DNA of 27,474 bases from Muribaculaceae bacterium (GTDB taxonomy: Bacteria; Bacteroidota; Bacteroidia; Bacteroidales; Muribaculaceae), in contig VSPG01000027.1 of the NCBI GenBank assembly GCA_009775265.1, forward strand, positions 1-27,474, in the 5' to 3' direction. A program made the position numbers and the translations under genes. The notes beneath the pieces were generated by a model that saw only the letters and a list, made by a program, of their open reading frames with translations, ran no database searches and had not been told where the DNA came from. Shown here one piece after another: positions 1-7,698 of this stretch. Numbering within the stretch: position 1 is the stretch's first letter; each line of letters starts with the position of its first letter.

Positions 1-31
1 CCCCGACCCCCCCGACACCCCCGCCGAGTAA
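1..31 (+). CDS. Possible C-terminal tail of the upstream gene (partial)
   Basis: Read from base 2, an open frame encodes PDPPDTPAE and stops at TAA 29-31, 22 bases before the next ATG. The short spacing fits an upstream operon member. In loci of this type a SusD-like lipoprotein usually precedes the IPT/TIG glycan-binding protein, so this could be its tail, but nine residues cannot identify a family. The C-rich composition could also be non-coding. Confidence 0.35.
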   Translation, partial: PDPPDTPAE

Positions 32-53
32 CCAACCATCCAAAAGACAACAA

Positions 54-1391
54 ATGAAACACATATTCAAATATACGTTGCTCGCGGCTGTCTGCGCTTT
101 TGCCGCAGCGGGCACCGCTTGCTCCGACGAGACCGACGCCGAGAAGGACAAAGGGGCTACACCGGTCATCAAATACGCCCGTCCGTGCGACATCAGCGTT
201 TCCGACTCGCTGCTCACCAAAGCTCCTCTCGGCGCGCAGGTGGCATTCGTAGGCGACAACCTCGGCGATGTGCAGCAGGTGTGGTTCAACGACAAGAAAG
301 CCACGCTCAGCCCCAACATGGTGACAAGCCACAGCATAATAGTGAACATCCCCAACTCACTGCCCGGCGAAGTAACCGGCAAAGCGCGCTTTATCACATC
401 TACGGGTGTGGAGGTGGACTATCCTTTTGAAGTCACCGTGCCTGCCCCGCGCGTGGAACGTATGGACTGCGAATGGGCGCATGCGGGCGAGACCGTTGTG
501 CTCGAAGGCGCTTATTTCGCCGACGACCCCAACGTGCCGCTTGCCGTCACGGTGGCCGGACTTCCTGCCGAAATCAAATCCATAGAGCAGGACCGCCTTG
601 AAATAGTCATTCCGGAAGGCGCCGGGGAGGGTGAAATAGCGGTAGAAAGCATCTACGGCAAAGGTGTGGCAGGTTTCCGCTACATGGACACCCGCGGCAT
701 GCTCTTCGATTTCGACGGCCTTACGGGGCTCGGTGTGGCTCAAAGCTGGCACGCCCGTCCGATAGTGGAGGATGAAATCAGCATCGCCGGCAACTATATG
801 GTTCTCGGCAATGCCGAAAAGACTCTCAACGCGTCGGCCGACTGGAACGACTCGGATTACTCCTTCGAGTACTGGGCCGGAGCGTGGACCGATCCTGTGA
901 CATACCCCGAGCGTGTGGGCGAACGTCTTTTTGATGTGGCCGACTTCACCGACTTCAACAGCAAGGCGCTGAAATTCGAACTTTACGTGCCAGCTTCCAA
1001 CGCATGGCAGGCCGGCGCCCTCCAGGTGTGCTTCGCTCCCACGTCGCTCGTGTCGTTCGGCAACGCAGGTCTCGACTGCTTCGGCAACACCGTGGCCGGG
1101 TGCAACAACACCTATATCAATTCCAAGGAAGCCGGCGGTGTAGGGCTTGCACGCTGTCTATGGACTCCGTGGACAGCGGCCGAGGCCTACCACACGGCAG
1201 GCAAGTGGGTGACGGTGACACTTCCCATAAAGGATTTCATCTACGACTACGACGGCACCGGGGCAACACGCATGCTCACCGATGTCTCCGACTTCGCCAG
1301 CCTTCAGATGTTCGTGTGGGCAGGAGGAGTGGCCGGCGTGGAGTGCTCGCCCTTGCTATATATCGACAATATCCGCGTCGTACCCAACTAA
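54..1391 (+). CDS. Surface glycan-binding lipoprotein with IPT/TIG domains
   Basis: A 445-residue outer-surface lipoprotein inferred to hold beta-mannan for the adjacent enzymes and SusCD-like importer. Residues 1-22 are a lipoprotein signal with Cys23 as the lipidated residue; the following SDE resembles the Bacteroidetes surface-export signal. Two IPT/TIG (Ig-like) domains lie at about 37-129 and 130-212. A C-terminal beta-sandwich of about 215-445 is rich in exposed aromatics (FEYWAGAW, LWTPWTAAEAYH) and ends in YIDNIRVVPN, resembling the binding domain of SGBP-B-type proteins. The next gene starts 30 bases downstream with no terminator between. Family-level assignment is solid; mannan specificity comes only from the neighbouring GH26, GH130 and epimerase genes. 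Confidence 0.85.
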   Translation: MKHIFKYTLLAAVCAFAAAGTACSDETDAEKDKGATPVIKYARPCDISVSDSLLTKAPLGAQVAFVGDNLGDVQQVWFNDKKATLSPNMVTSHSIIVNIPNSLPGEVTGKARFITSTGVEVDYPFEVTVPAPRVERMDCEWAHAGETVVLEGAYFADDPNVPLAVTVAGLPAEIKSIEQDRLEIVIPEGAGEGEIAVESIYGKGVAGFRYMDTRGMLFDFDGLTGLGVAQSWHARPIVEDEISIAGNYMVLGNAEKTLNASADWNDSDYSFEYWAGAWTDPVTYPERVGERLFDVADFTDFNSKALKFELYVPASNAWQAGALQVCFAPTSLVSFGNAGLDCFGNTVAGCNNTYINSKEAGGVGLARCLWTPWTAAEAYHTAGKWVTVTLPIKDFIYDYDGTGATRMLTDVSDFASLQMFVWAGGVAGVECSPLLYIDNIRVVPN

Positions 1392-1421
1392 TCAGTCTAA
1401 TCGCAAGATACCAATCAAATC

Positions 1422-3701
1422 ATGAAAAAGTTTTTCAGCATAAGCGGCCTTCTCGCCCTGTTCATGCTCCTGCTGTCCCCGGCAGTGACATCCTGCGACG
1501 ACGGCGATAAATACAGCACCGAGCAGTACAAGGGCGGAGTGAGCCTGAATGTGTTCGGTCCCTCGCCGGTGGCCCGCGGAGGCGAACTGCGCTTCCTCGG
1601 CAGCGGCCTGGATAAAATCACGAAAATCTCGGTGCCAGGTTGCGACGACATCACCGACATCACTGTGGTGAACGCCAACGAGATACGCATCATCGTGCCT
1701 CAGACGGCCGAACCCGGCACCGTGACCCTGCATCACGCCGGCGGCACCATAGAGACCAAGACTCTGCTTACATTCCTGGAGCCGATAGGCATCGAAAGCC
1801 TCGACCCGGTCCGTGTAAAGCCAGGCAACGAGCTTACCATCAACGGCGAATACCTCAACCTCATCAGCGAGGTGTGCTTCGCTTTCGTCGAGGGCGGCGA
1901 CAGTGTGAACGTTTTTGCCGAAGATTTTCTCGCCCACGACCGCAAGCACATAAAACTCGTCGTGCCGGAGGAGGCCGTGAGCGGTGCGATTTATGTAAGC
2001 GACGCCAAAGAGATGCCAAACATGATAAAGAGCGAAACGCAACTCGACGTCGTGCTGCCATCGTGCACGCCTCTCGACCTCACTGCTGCCAAAGGCGGCG
2101 ATAAAGTGGTGGTGGCCGGTTCCGACCTCGACCTTGTGCGCAGCGTCCTGATGCCTGACGGCTCGGAAGTGGAATTTTCCCTCGTGGAAGGAAAAATAGA
2201 GTTTGTACTTCCCGCCGACGTCTCCGACGGAACCATCGTCATGATTCCCGCATCGGGTGTCAAGGTGGCATGTGCCAATATTGGCGTAGTCGTGCCCACC
2301 GAGCTTGAGGCCGTTCCGGCCGAGGGCCTGCGTGCCGACGACATTCTGAAAATCAAGGGTGTGAACATGGATCAGGTGGTGAGCCTCGTGTTCCCCGGCG
2401 TGGCCGACGCCGTAGAGCCTGCCACTGTCAGCGCCACGGAACTCACCGTAGCATTCCCCGTGGCGGCGCAGAGCGGAAATCTTGTGCTCAACCTGCGCAG
2501 CGGCAAGACTGTGGAAGTGGCCGTCTCGACTGCCAAGCCCGAGGTGCAGTTGTACGAACCCGCAGAAGTGCCCGCTGCAGCTGAGTTCACGATGAAAGGC
2601 CGCAACCTCGACCTAATCGTGGCCGTGGAATTTGCCGGCGGCGTTAAGGTGGACGTGGCCGCTGTGCCCGCCACGGAATACACCATGACAGCGCCCGCTA
2701 CGGCAGAAAGCGGTGTCGTGAAACTGCACATGGCCAACGGCGAAGTGGCGGAGGCTCCAGCGCTCACTATCAAAGCGCCTGAATGCGCCTACATCACCGA
2801 GCAGCCTGAAGGCGAACTCACGGCCTACGGAATGTTTGTGGCCGCTATTGCCAACGAAGACAAACTCACGGAGGTAAAAGTGAACGGTGCGCCGGTCAAC
2901 TTCATCGTTAACGACAGCCGGCTTTATGTCACGTTGCCCGGCACATGCGGCAAGAACACCGTTGTCACTCTCGTGTCGAGCAACGGCGAAATCAGCTACA
3001 CGTACGACGTCATACCCGCCACGCATCAGGAACGAGTGCTGCTCAGCACTCCGGTGACCATAGGAAACTGGGACGATCCCCGCATCTACATAACCCATGA
3101 GCAGCTTGCCGACGTGCCCGTAGGTTCGAAGCTCATATTCTACATCGAGCCGGCCGACGGCGCGCAGCTCCAGCTGAACGATTCCGGCTGGGCGCAGTTC
3201 GCAATGCTTGAACCTGCGGCAGGAGCCACTCAGGCCGAACTCGTGCTCACTCAGGAAGCCCTCGACGCTTTCGCGAAACAGGACGGATGGAGCGACAACG
3301 CCATCATCGTGCAGGGACAGAACTGCACCGTCAACAAGATTACCATCGAATGGGAAATCTCGCTTGAGGAAGTGATATGGCAGGGCGAATGGACAAACGA
3401 CGGCTGGGGCGGCAACCAGGATCTGGCATGGGGCGCTTTTGACTGGAGCGCTGTCAAGGGCGGAATCACCCTGCGCCTGTACTGCATACCCATCGTGGCC
3501 GACGGCGAATGGTGGTGCACCGACATACGTGTGGGTGACGGCTGGAACGCTCTCGTGAGCGGCGCCCACCAGCTCGACTCCCCTGCGGGAGGCGTAGCCG
3601 AATACGTTCTCTCACAGGAGGATGTGGACGACCTCGTGGCCCGCAACGGACTTGTAATCACCGGCACAGGCTACACCCTTACGAAAGTGACCATCGAATA
3701 A
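1422..3701 (+). CDS. Large multi-IPT/TIG surface lipoprotein, putative glycan-binding protein
   Basis: A 759-residue lipoprotein: signal 1-24, Cys25 followed by DDGDK, an acidic stretch like the surface-export signal. About six consecutive Ig-like (IPT/TIG-type) units follow, starting near residues 37, 122, 214, 293, 374 and 455, each with the recurring pattern of a 'G..L' turn and a 'VP/LP' strand. They resemble a rigid stalk. The end is a duplicated beta domain, about 537-649 and 650-759; both copies end in similar strands (NKITIE, LTKVTIE) and carry tryptophan-rich segments (WQGEWTNDGWGG in the second) that could form sugar platforms. It most likely extends a mannan-binding tip away from the cell. 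No catalytic motif was seen. It sits between another binding protein and a GH26 gene in an apparent operon. Confidence 0.8.
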   Translation: MKKFFSISGLLALFMLLLSPAVTSCDDGDKYSTEQYKGGVSLNVFGPSPVARGGELRFLGSGLDKITKISVPGCDDITDITVVNANEIRIIVPQTAEPGTVTLHHAGGTIETKTLLTFLEPIGIESLDPVRVKPGNELTINGEYLNLISEVCFAFVEGGDSVNVFAEDFLAHDRKHIKLVVPEEAVSGAIYVSDAKEMPNMIKSETQLDVVLPSCTPLDLTAAKGGDKVVVAGSDLDLVRSVLMPDGSEVEFSLVEGKIEFVLPADVSDGTIVMIPASGVKVACANIGVVVPTELEAVPAEGLRADDILKIKGVNMDQVVSLVFPGVADAVEPATVSATELTVAFPVAAQSGNLVLNLRSGKTVEVAVSTAKPEVQLYEPAEVPAAAEFTMKGRNLDLIVAVEFAGGVKVDVAAVPATEYTMTAPATAESGVVKLHMANGEVAEAPALTIKAPECAYITEQPEGELTAYGMFVAAIANEDKLTEVKVNGAPVNFIVNDSRLYVTLPGTCGKNTVVTLVSSNGEISYTYDVIPATHQERVLLSTPVTIGNWDDPRIYITHEQLADVPVGSKLIFYIEPADGAQLQLNDSGWAQFAMLEPAAGATQAELVLTQEALDAFAKQDGWSDNAIIVQGQNCTVNKITIEWEISLEEVIWQGEWTNDGWGGNQDLAWGAFDWSAVKGGITLRLYCIPIVADGEWWCTDIRVGDGWNALVSGAHQLDSPAGGVAEYVLSQEDVDDLVARNGLVITGTGYTLTKVTIE

Positions 3702-3708
3702 CCATTAT

Positions 3709-3739
3709 GGTATTGCAGCCGCGATGCGGCTGCAATACC
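3709..3739 (+). promoter_or_regulatory. Perfect intergenic hairpin between binding-protein and GH26 genes
   Basis: A 14-bp perfect inverted repeat, GGTATTGCAGCCGC at 3709-3722 and its complement at 3726-3739, with a GAT loop. It begins 7 bases after the upstream stop codon and is followed by CCCTAAAA rather than a T-tract, so it is not a standard terminator. A 3'-end stabiliser or processing site in a polycistronic mRNA is a reasonable inference. Confidence 0.6.
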
Positions 3740-3768
3740 CCTAAAATCAAGAATAAACCAGTAAACAT

Positions 3769-5220
3769 ATGAACAATAGACTTATCCGCATGGCAGCCGC
3801 GGCTATCGCTCTTGCAGGGGCTGTGTCGCTCACATCATGCGACCCCGACGAGGAGTACAATCCGTCGCAGGACCCGTCGGAGAAAATAGAGGCTCCGCAT
3901 GTGTCCGTGGCCGAGGGCGCGACGGTGGATGCCGGCATTTCTACCATACTTCTCACTTATAGCAAGCCTGTGTCCCTCAACCCGTCGGAGTCTGTCACGC
4001 TGAACGACGCTGCGGTGAGCGCATCAGTCAATGCCGAGGACAGATGCATCGTAGAATTGTCTGTGGCTCTCGCGCCCGGCACGGCATACACGCTCGTGGT
4101 GCCTGAACGCGCAGCCGCTGTCATCGGTTCCACTTGGTTCGCTCCGGGTGTGACCGTAAACTTCAGCACATCCGACGCGCCGGTGGTGCCCACCGACATC
4201 CAGCCGCTCATCAACCCGAACGCCAGCGCGCAGGCCAAAAACGTGCACGATTTCCTCGTGGCTGAATACGGCAAGCACATTCTTTCCGGAGCAATGGCCA
4301 ACGTGAACAACAACAATGACTTCGCCGACTGGCTGTATGGCATCACCGCCAAATATCCGGCCATAACCGGCTACGACTTCATCCATCTTCCGGAATCGGG
4401 GCAGGACTGGATAGACTACAGCGACATCGCTCCTGCCAAAACTCAGTGGCAGGCCAACGGTCTCGTGAGCTACATGTGGCACTGGCGCGTGCCCACCGAC
4501 GAACAGGCCTGGAAAGACAAAGACTACGACCGATGGGGCTGCCGTGTGCCAGGCACTGATGTGGAAGGCCCCACGGATTTCGACATCACACGCGCGCTCA
4601 CTCCCGGCACATGGGAAAACGAGTTCATCCTCGAAGACCTTGACAAGGTGTCGGCCGTATTCAAACTTCTCGAGGCGGAAGGTATTCCGGTGCTGTGGCG
4701 TCCTCTCCACGAGGCGGCCGGCAGCTACAAATACAGCGGCGCGTGGTTCTGGTGGGGAGCCAAAGGCGGCGAAGCCACCAAGGAGTTGTGGAAACTCATG
4801 TACGACCGCATAGTCAACGTCAACGGTGTCAACAACCTCATATGGGTGTGGACTTCGCAGTGCGAGGAAGGTTACTACGACAACATGGCTGCCGATTATC
4901 CCGGCAATGATTTTGTCGACGTAGTCGGGCTGGACGTATATGCCGACAACGACGAGTCGCAGAAAGAGGCTTTCAGCGCTCTCAAGCGCATGACCGACGG
5001 CAAGAAACTACTTGCGCTGAGCGAGACCGGACGGCTTCAGAGTCCTGAGAAATGTATAGCCGACGGCGCAGGCTGGTCGTGGTTCAACCTTTGGTACACC
5101 TACGACGCCCATAAGGACAACCCTGCCACCGACGGATTCGGCAACACTGCCGAAAGCATCAAGGCCGTGTTCGGCAGCCCTTACACCATCAACCGCGAGG
5201 ATATGCCTTCGCTTAAATGA
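3769..5220 (+). CDS. GH26 beta-mannanase, surface lipoprotein
   Basis: A 483-residue glycoside hydrolase family 26 enzyme, expected to cut internal beta-1,4-mannosyl bonds at the cell surface. The signal peptide runs to residue 23, with Cys24 followed by DPDEEYN, an acidic stretch typical of exported surface lipoproteins. An Ig-like domain of about 40-135 precedes the GH26 barrel at about 145-475. The catalytic acid/base is Glu315 in WRPLHEA and the nucleophile is Glu419 in ALSETG; SYMWHWRVP and GAWFWWG are further family motifs. It follows the two binding proteins after a 67-base gap. Bacteroides species often pair a surface endo-mannanase with a second GH26 that releases mannobiose, and this copy fits the surface role because of its acidic lipoprotein signal. 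That division of labour is inferred. Confidence 0.9.
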   Translation: MNNRLIRMAAAAIALAGAVSLTSCDPDEEYNPSQDPSEKIEAPHVSVAEGATVDAGISTILLTYSKPVSLNPSESVTLNDAAVSASVNAEDRCIVELSVALAPGTAYTLVVPERAAAVIGSTWFAPGVTVNFSTSDAPVVPTDIQPLINPNASAQAKNVHDFLVAEYGKHILSGAMANVNNNNDFADWLYGITAKYPAITGYDFIHLPESGQDWIDYSDIAPAKTQWQANGLVSYMWHWRVPTDEQAWKDKDYDRWGCRVPGTDVEGPTDFDITRALTPGTWENEFILEDLDKVSAVFKLLEAEGIPVLWRPLHEAAGSYKYSGAWFWWGAKGGEATKELWKLMYDRIVNVNGVNNLIWVWTSQCEEGYYDNMAADYPGNDFVDVVGLDVYADNDESQKEAFSALKRMTDGKKLLALSETGRLQSPEKCIADGAGWSWFNLWYTYDAHKDNPATDGFGNTAESIKAVFGSPYTINREDMPSLK

Positions 5221-5244
5221 TAAGTTTCCAGTAGATTATATATG

Positions 5245-5278
5245 TGTCATGTATGCGGAATATTCCGCATACATGACA
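5245..5278 (+). promoter_or_regulatory. 34-bp perfect palindrome between the two GH26 genes
   Basis: TGTCATGTATGCGGAAT at 5245-5261 is followed immediately by its exact reverse complement at 5262-5278. It starts 24 bases after the first GH26 stop. As RNA it would fold into a long stem with a minimal loop; as DNA it could be a dyad operator. AAAAAG follows, not T's, so rho-independent termination on the + strand is unlikely. Confidence 0.6.
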
Positions 5279-5297
5279 AAAAGCCGATAATGAAGAA

Positions 5298-5313
5298 TAT
5301 TCCTTAAGGAATA
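5298..5313 (+). promoter_or_regulatory. Second palindrome, 16 bp, upstream of the second GH26 gene
   Basis: TATTCCTTAAGGAATA is a perfect 16-bp palindrome 20 bases before the ATG at 5334. It shares GGAAT and ATTCC half-sites with the centre of the larger palindrome, though arranged in the opposite order. It could be a binding site or a stem affecting translation of the downstream gene. Short AT-rich palindromes also arise by chance. Confidence 0.35.
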
Positions 5314-5333
5314 GAATATAATAGTACGATACG

Positions 5334-6449
5334 ATGAAGAAATTGTTTGCAGGCATAATATGCGCGGCCGCCATCACAGCCTGCGGCGGCGCACAGAAAT
5401 CGTCGGAAGCAGCCGACAGCACGGTGGTTGCCACTCCCGCAGCAGCCATGCTCGGGCGTCTGGCCGCAGTAGTGGCCGACAGTGCTGTGGTATTCGGACA
5501 TCACGACGACACAGCCTATGGCCACGACTGGAGTTATGAGCCGGGCCGCAGCGATGTGCTTGAAACCTCGGGCCGCTATCCGGGACTCATGAATTGGGAT
5601 CTCGGGCTTGTCGAACTCGGCGACAGCGTGCAACTCGACGGAGTGCCGCTCGCGTTCATCCGCAGCGAAGTGCTCGCGCAGCACGAGCGCGGAGGCATCA
5701 ATGCCATCAGCTGGCATCCGCGCAATCCCGTGAGCGGCGGCGATTCGTGGGACGTGTCGGCGGCTCCTGTCGGCGAGGCCGTAAAGCCCGGCACGGCGCT
5801 CAACGACACTCTGCGTGTGTGGCTCGGACGTGCTGCCGATTTCGTGTGCAGTCTCACCGACGGCAGCGGCAGGCGAATACCCGTGCTTTTCCGCCCGTGG
5901 CACGAACACACCGGCAGCTGGTTCTGGTGGGGCAAGGAACATTGCACTCCCGAGGAGTATAAGGCGCTGTGGCGTCTTACCCGTGAAGTGTTCGAGGCGC
6001 GTGGCGTCGACAATGCCGTGTGGGTGTATTCGCCCGACAGGCTCGACAGTGTCGGCGAGTATGCCGAGCGTTATCCCGGCGACGGATATGTGGATATTCT
6101 CGGCGCTGATGCTTACCATTTCGGCGGCACGGAAGGAATAAGCGATTTCAACGCGCGTGCGCGCCGGCAGCTCGACGGAGCCATGGCGCTGAGTGCCCGC
6201 AACGGCAAACTCATAGCGTTGAGCGAGACAGGCAGCGAGGGGCTACCGGTGTCTGACTGGTACAGCAAGGTGCTCGCACCTCTGCTTGCGGAATATCCGG
6301 TGGCCTACGTGTGCGTGTGGCGCAACGCGCGCCACGATGTCAAGCCCGGTCATTTTTATGCCCCGTACAAGGGGCATCCCGCCGAGGCTGATTTCAGGAG
6401 CTTTACAGAGAATCCCCGTGTGCTTATGGCGGGCGAAATCAAGGAATAA
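5334..6449 (+). CDS. GH26 beta-mannanase (mannobiose-producing type), lipoprotein
   Basis: A 371-residue GH26 enzyme, essentially a single catalytic domain after a short linker. The lipoprotein signal is MKKLFAGIICAAAITAC with Cys17, followed by GGAQK; the lack of acidic residues there suggests it may stay on the periplasmic side, unlike the preceding GH26. The acid/base is Glu191 in FRPWHEHTGSWFWWG and the nucleophile Glu298 in ALSETG. It lies directly upstream of the GH130, GPH transporter and epimerase genes, the order described for the B. fragilis mannan cluster, where the GH26 releases mannobiose from mannan. The exo-type mannobiohydrolase role is inferred from that synteny; the sequence alone gives family and catalytic competence. 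Confidence 0.88.
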   Translation: MKKLFAGIICAAAITACGGAQKSSEAADSTVVATPAAAMLGRLAAVVADSAVVFGHHDDTAYGHDWSYEPGRSDVLETSGRYPGLMNWDLGLVELGDSVQLDGVPLAFIRSEVLAQHERGGINAISWHPRNPVSGGDSWDVSAAPVGEAVKPGTALNDTLRVWLGRAADFVCSLTDGSGRRIPVLFRPWHEHTGSWFWWGKEHCTPEEYKALWRLTREVFEARGVDNAVWVYSPDRLDSVGEYAERYPGDGYVDILGADAYHFGGTEGISDFNARARRQLDGAMALSARNGKLIALSETGSEGLPVSDWYSKVLAPLLAEYPVAYVCVWRNARHDVKPGHFYAPYKGHPAEADFRSFTENPRVLMAGEIKE

Positions 6450-6478
6450 CAGCATAACATATAATCATTACAATAGAA

Positions 6479-7657
6479 ATGGACATTTTTGAGCAACGTA
6501 AGAAATTTGTGACCGAGCGCCACGAAGCGCTGCTTTCACGCCCCAACGCACCCGTGGAGGACAATGGCGTGTACACCCGCTATAAAAATCCGGTAGTTAC
6601 CGCCGACATGGCCCCGCTGACATGGCGTTACGATTTTAATCCGGCCACCAACCCGTATTTCATGGAACGCATCGGAGTAAACGCCACTCTCAATAGCGGA
6701 GCCATAAAGTGGAACGGCAGATACCTGCTCATGGTGCGTGTGGAAGGCGCCGATCGCAAGAGCTTTTTCGCCGTGGCGGAAAGCCCCGACGGGGTGAGCA
6801 ATTTCCGCTTTTGGGAACGTCCCGTATCGATGCCGGACACAGACGACCCCGCCACAAACGTTTACGACATGCGCCTTACCGCGCATGAAGACGGCTGGAT
6901 TTACGGACTTTTCTGTGTGGAACGCCACGACCCCGCATGCCCCGGCGACCTCTCGGCCGCGACTGCCACATGCGGCATAGCCCGCACGCGCGACCTTGTG
7001 GAATGGGAACGCCTCCCCGACCTCAAATGCAAGAGCCAGCAGCGCAACGTCGTGCTTCATCCAGAGTTCGTCGATGGCAAATACGCTCTGTACACCCGCC
7101 CTCAGGACGGATTTATCGACACCGGCAGCGGTGGCGGCATAGGCTGGACTCTCATCGAAGACATTTGCAATGCTGAAATCACGGGGGAAGAGAAAATTAT
7201 CGACGAGCGCATCTACCACACCATCAAGGAAGTCAAGAACGGCGAAGGTCCGCACCCTATCAAGACCGACCGTGGCTGGCTGCATCTTGCCCACGGCGTG
7301 CGCGGCTGTGCCAGCGGCCTGCGCTATGTGCTTTATCTGTATATGACGGCTCTCGACGAGCCATGGCGCCGCATAGCCTCGCCCGGCGGATATTTCATGG
7401 CGCCTGTGGACGAGGAATACACGGGCGACGTGATGAACGTGCTTTTCTCCAACGGATGGATTAAGGACGAAGACGGCCGTGTGCTCATATACTATGCCAG
7501 CAGCGACACCCGCATGCATGTGGCGGCAAGCACTGTCGACCGTCTCGTGGATTACTGCATGAACACTCCTGCCGACGGACTTACCACCACGGAAAGCGTG
7601 AGGACTATCAACAGCCTTATTGATAAAAATCTCGCATATTTTGCGGAAAATAAGTAA
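6479..7657 (+). CDS. GH130 4-O-beta-D-mannosyl-D-glucose phosphorylase
   Basis: A 392-residue cytoplasmic enzyme with no signal peptide. It would phosphorolyse mannosyl-1,4-glucose to mannose-1-phosphate and glucose. GH130_1 landmarks are present: ERIGVNATLNSGAI near the N-terminus, YDMRLTAHEDGWIYG containing Asp130 (the expected general acid, matching Asp131 of the B. fragilis enzyme), and the GPHPIKTDRGWLHLAHG segment that helps bind phosphate and substrate. Length is almost identical to the roughly 390-residue B. fragilis phosphorylase. The gene starts 29 bases after the second GH26 and is followed by the transporter and epimerase, so the substrate is very probably epimerised mannobiose. 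Activity on longer mannosides (GH130_2 type) is less likely, given the linked epimerase. Confidence 0.92.
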   Translation: MDIFEQRKKFVTERHEALLSRPNAPVEDNGVYTRYKNPVVTADMAPLTWRYDFNPATNPYFMERIGVNATLNSGAIKWNGRYLLMVRVEGADRKSFFAVAESPDGVSNFRFWERPVSMPDTDDPATNVYDMRLTAHEDGWIYGLFCVERHDPACPGDLSAATATCGIARTRDLVEWERLPDLKCKSQQRNVVLHPEFVDGKYALYTRPQDGFIDTGSGGGIGWTLIEDICNAEITGEEKIIDERIYHTIKEVKNGEGPHPIKTDRGWLHLAHGVRGCASGLRYVLYLYMTALDEPWRRIASPGGYFMAPVDEEYTGDVMNVLFSNGWIKDEDGRVLIYYASSDTRMHVAASTVDRLVDYCMNTPADGLTTTESVRTINSLIDKNLAYFAENK

Positions 7658-7662
7658 ATTTG
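7655..7662 (+). promoter_or_regulatory. Possible internal promoter -7 box before the transporter
   Basis: TAAATTTG overlaps the stop codon of the phosphorylase gene and matches the Bacteroidetes -7 pattern TAnnTTTG, 36 bases before the transporter ATG. No TTTG is found at the expected -33 position. It could give extra transcription of transporter and epimerase, or be chance in an AT-rich gap. Confidence 0.3.
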
Positions 7663-7698
7663 CCATCATTTAACCAAATCAGGCAAATATCTTATACC

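Noticed and set aside
7660..7698. TTG start for the GPH transporter
   Set aside because: The ATG at 7699 puts the family N-terminus (KEKIGYGFGDM) right at the start, and the upstream bases resemble an AT-rich leader with a -7 box.
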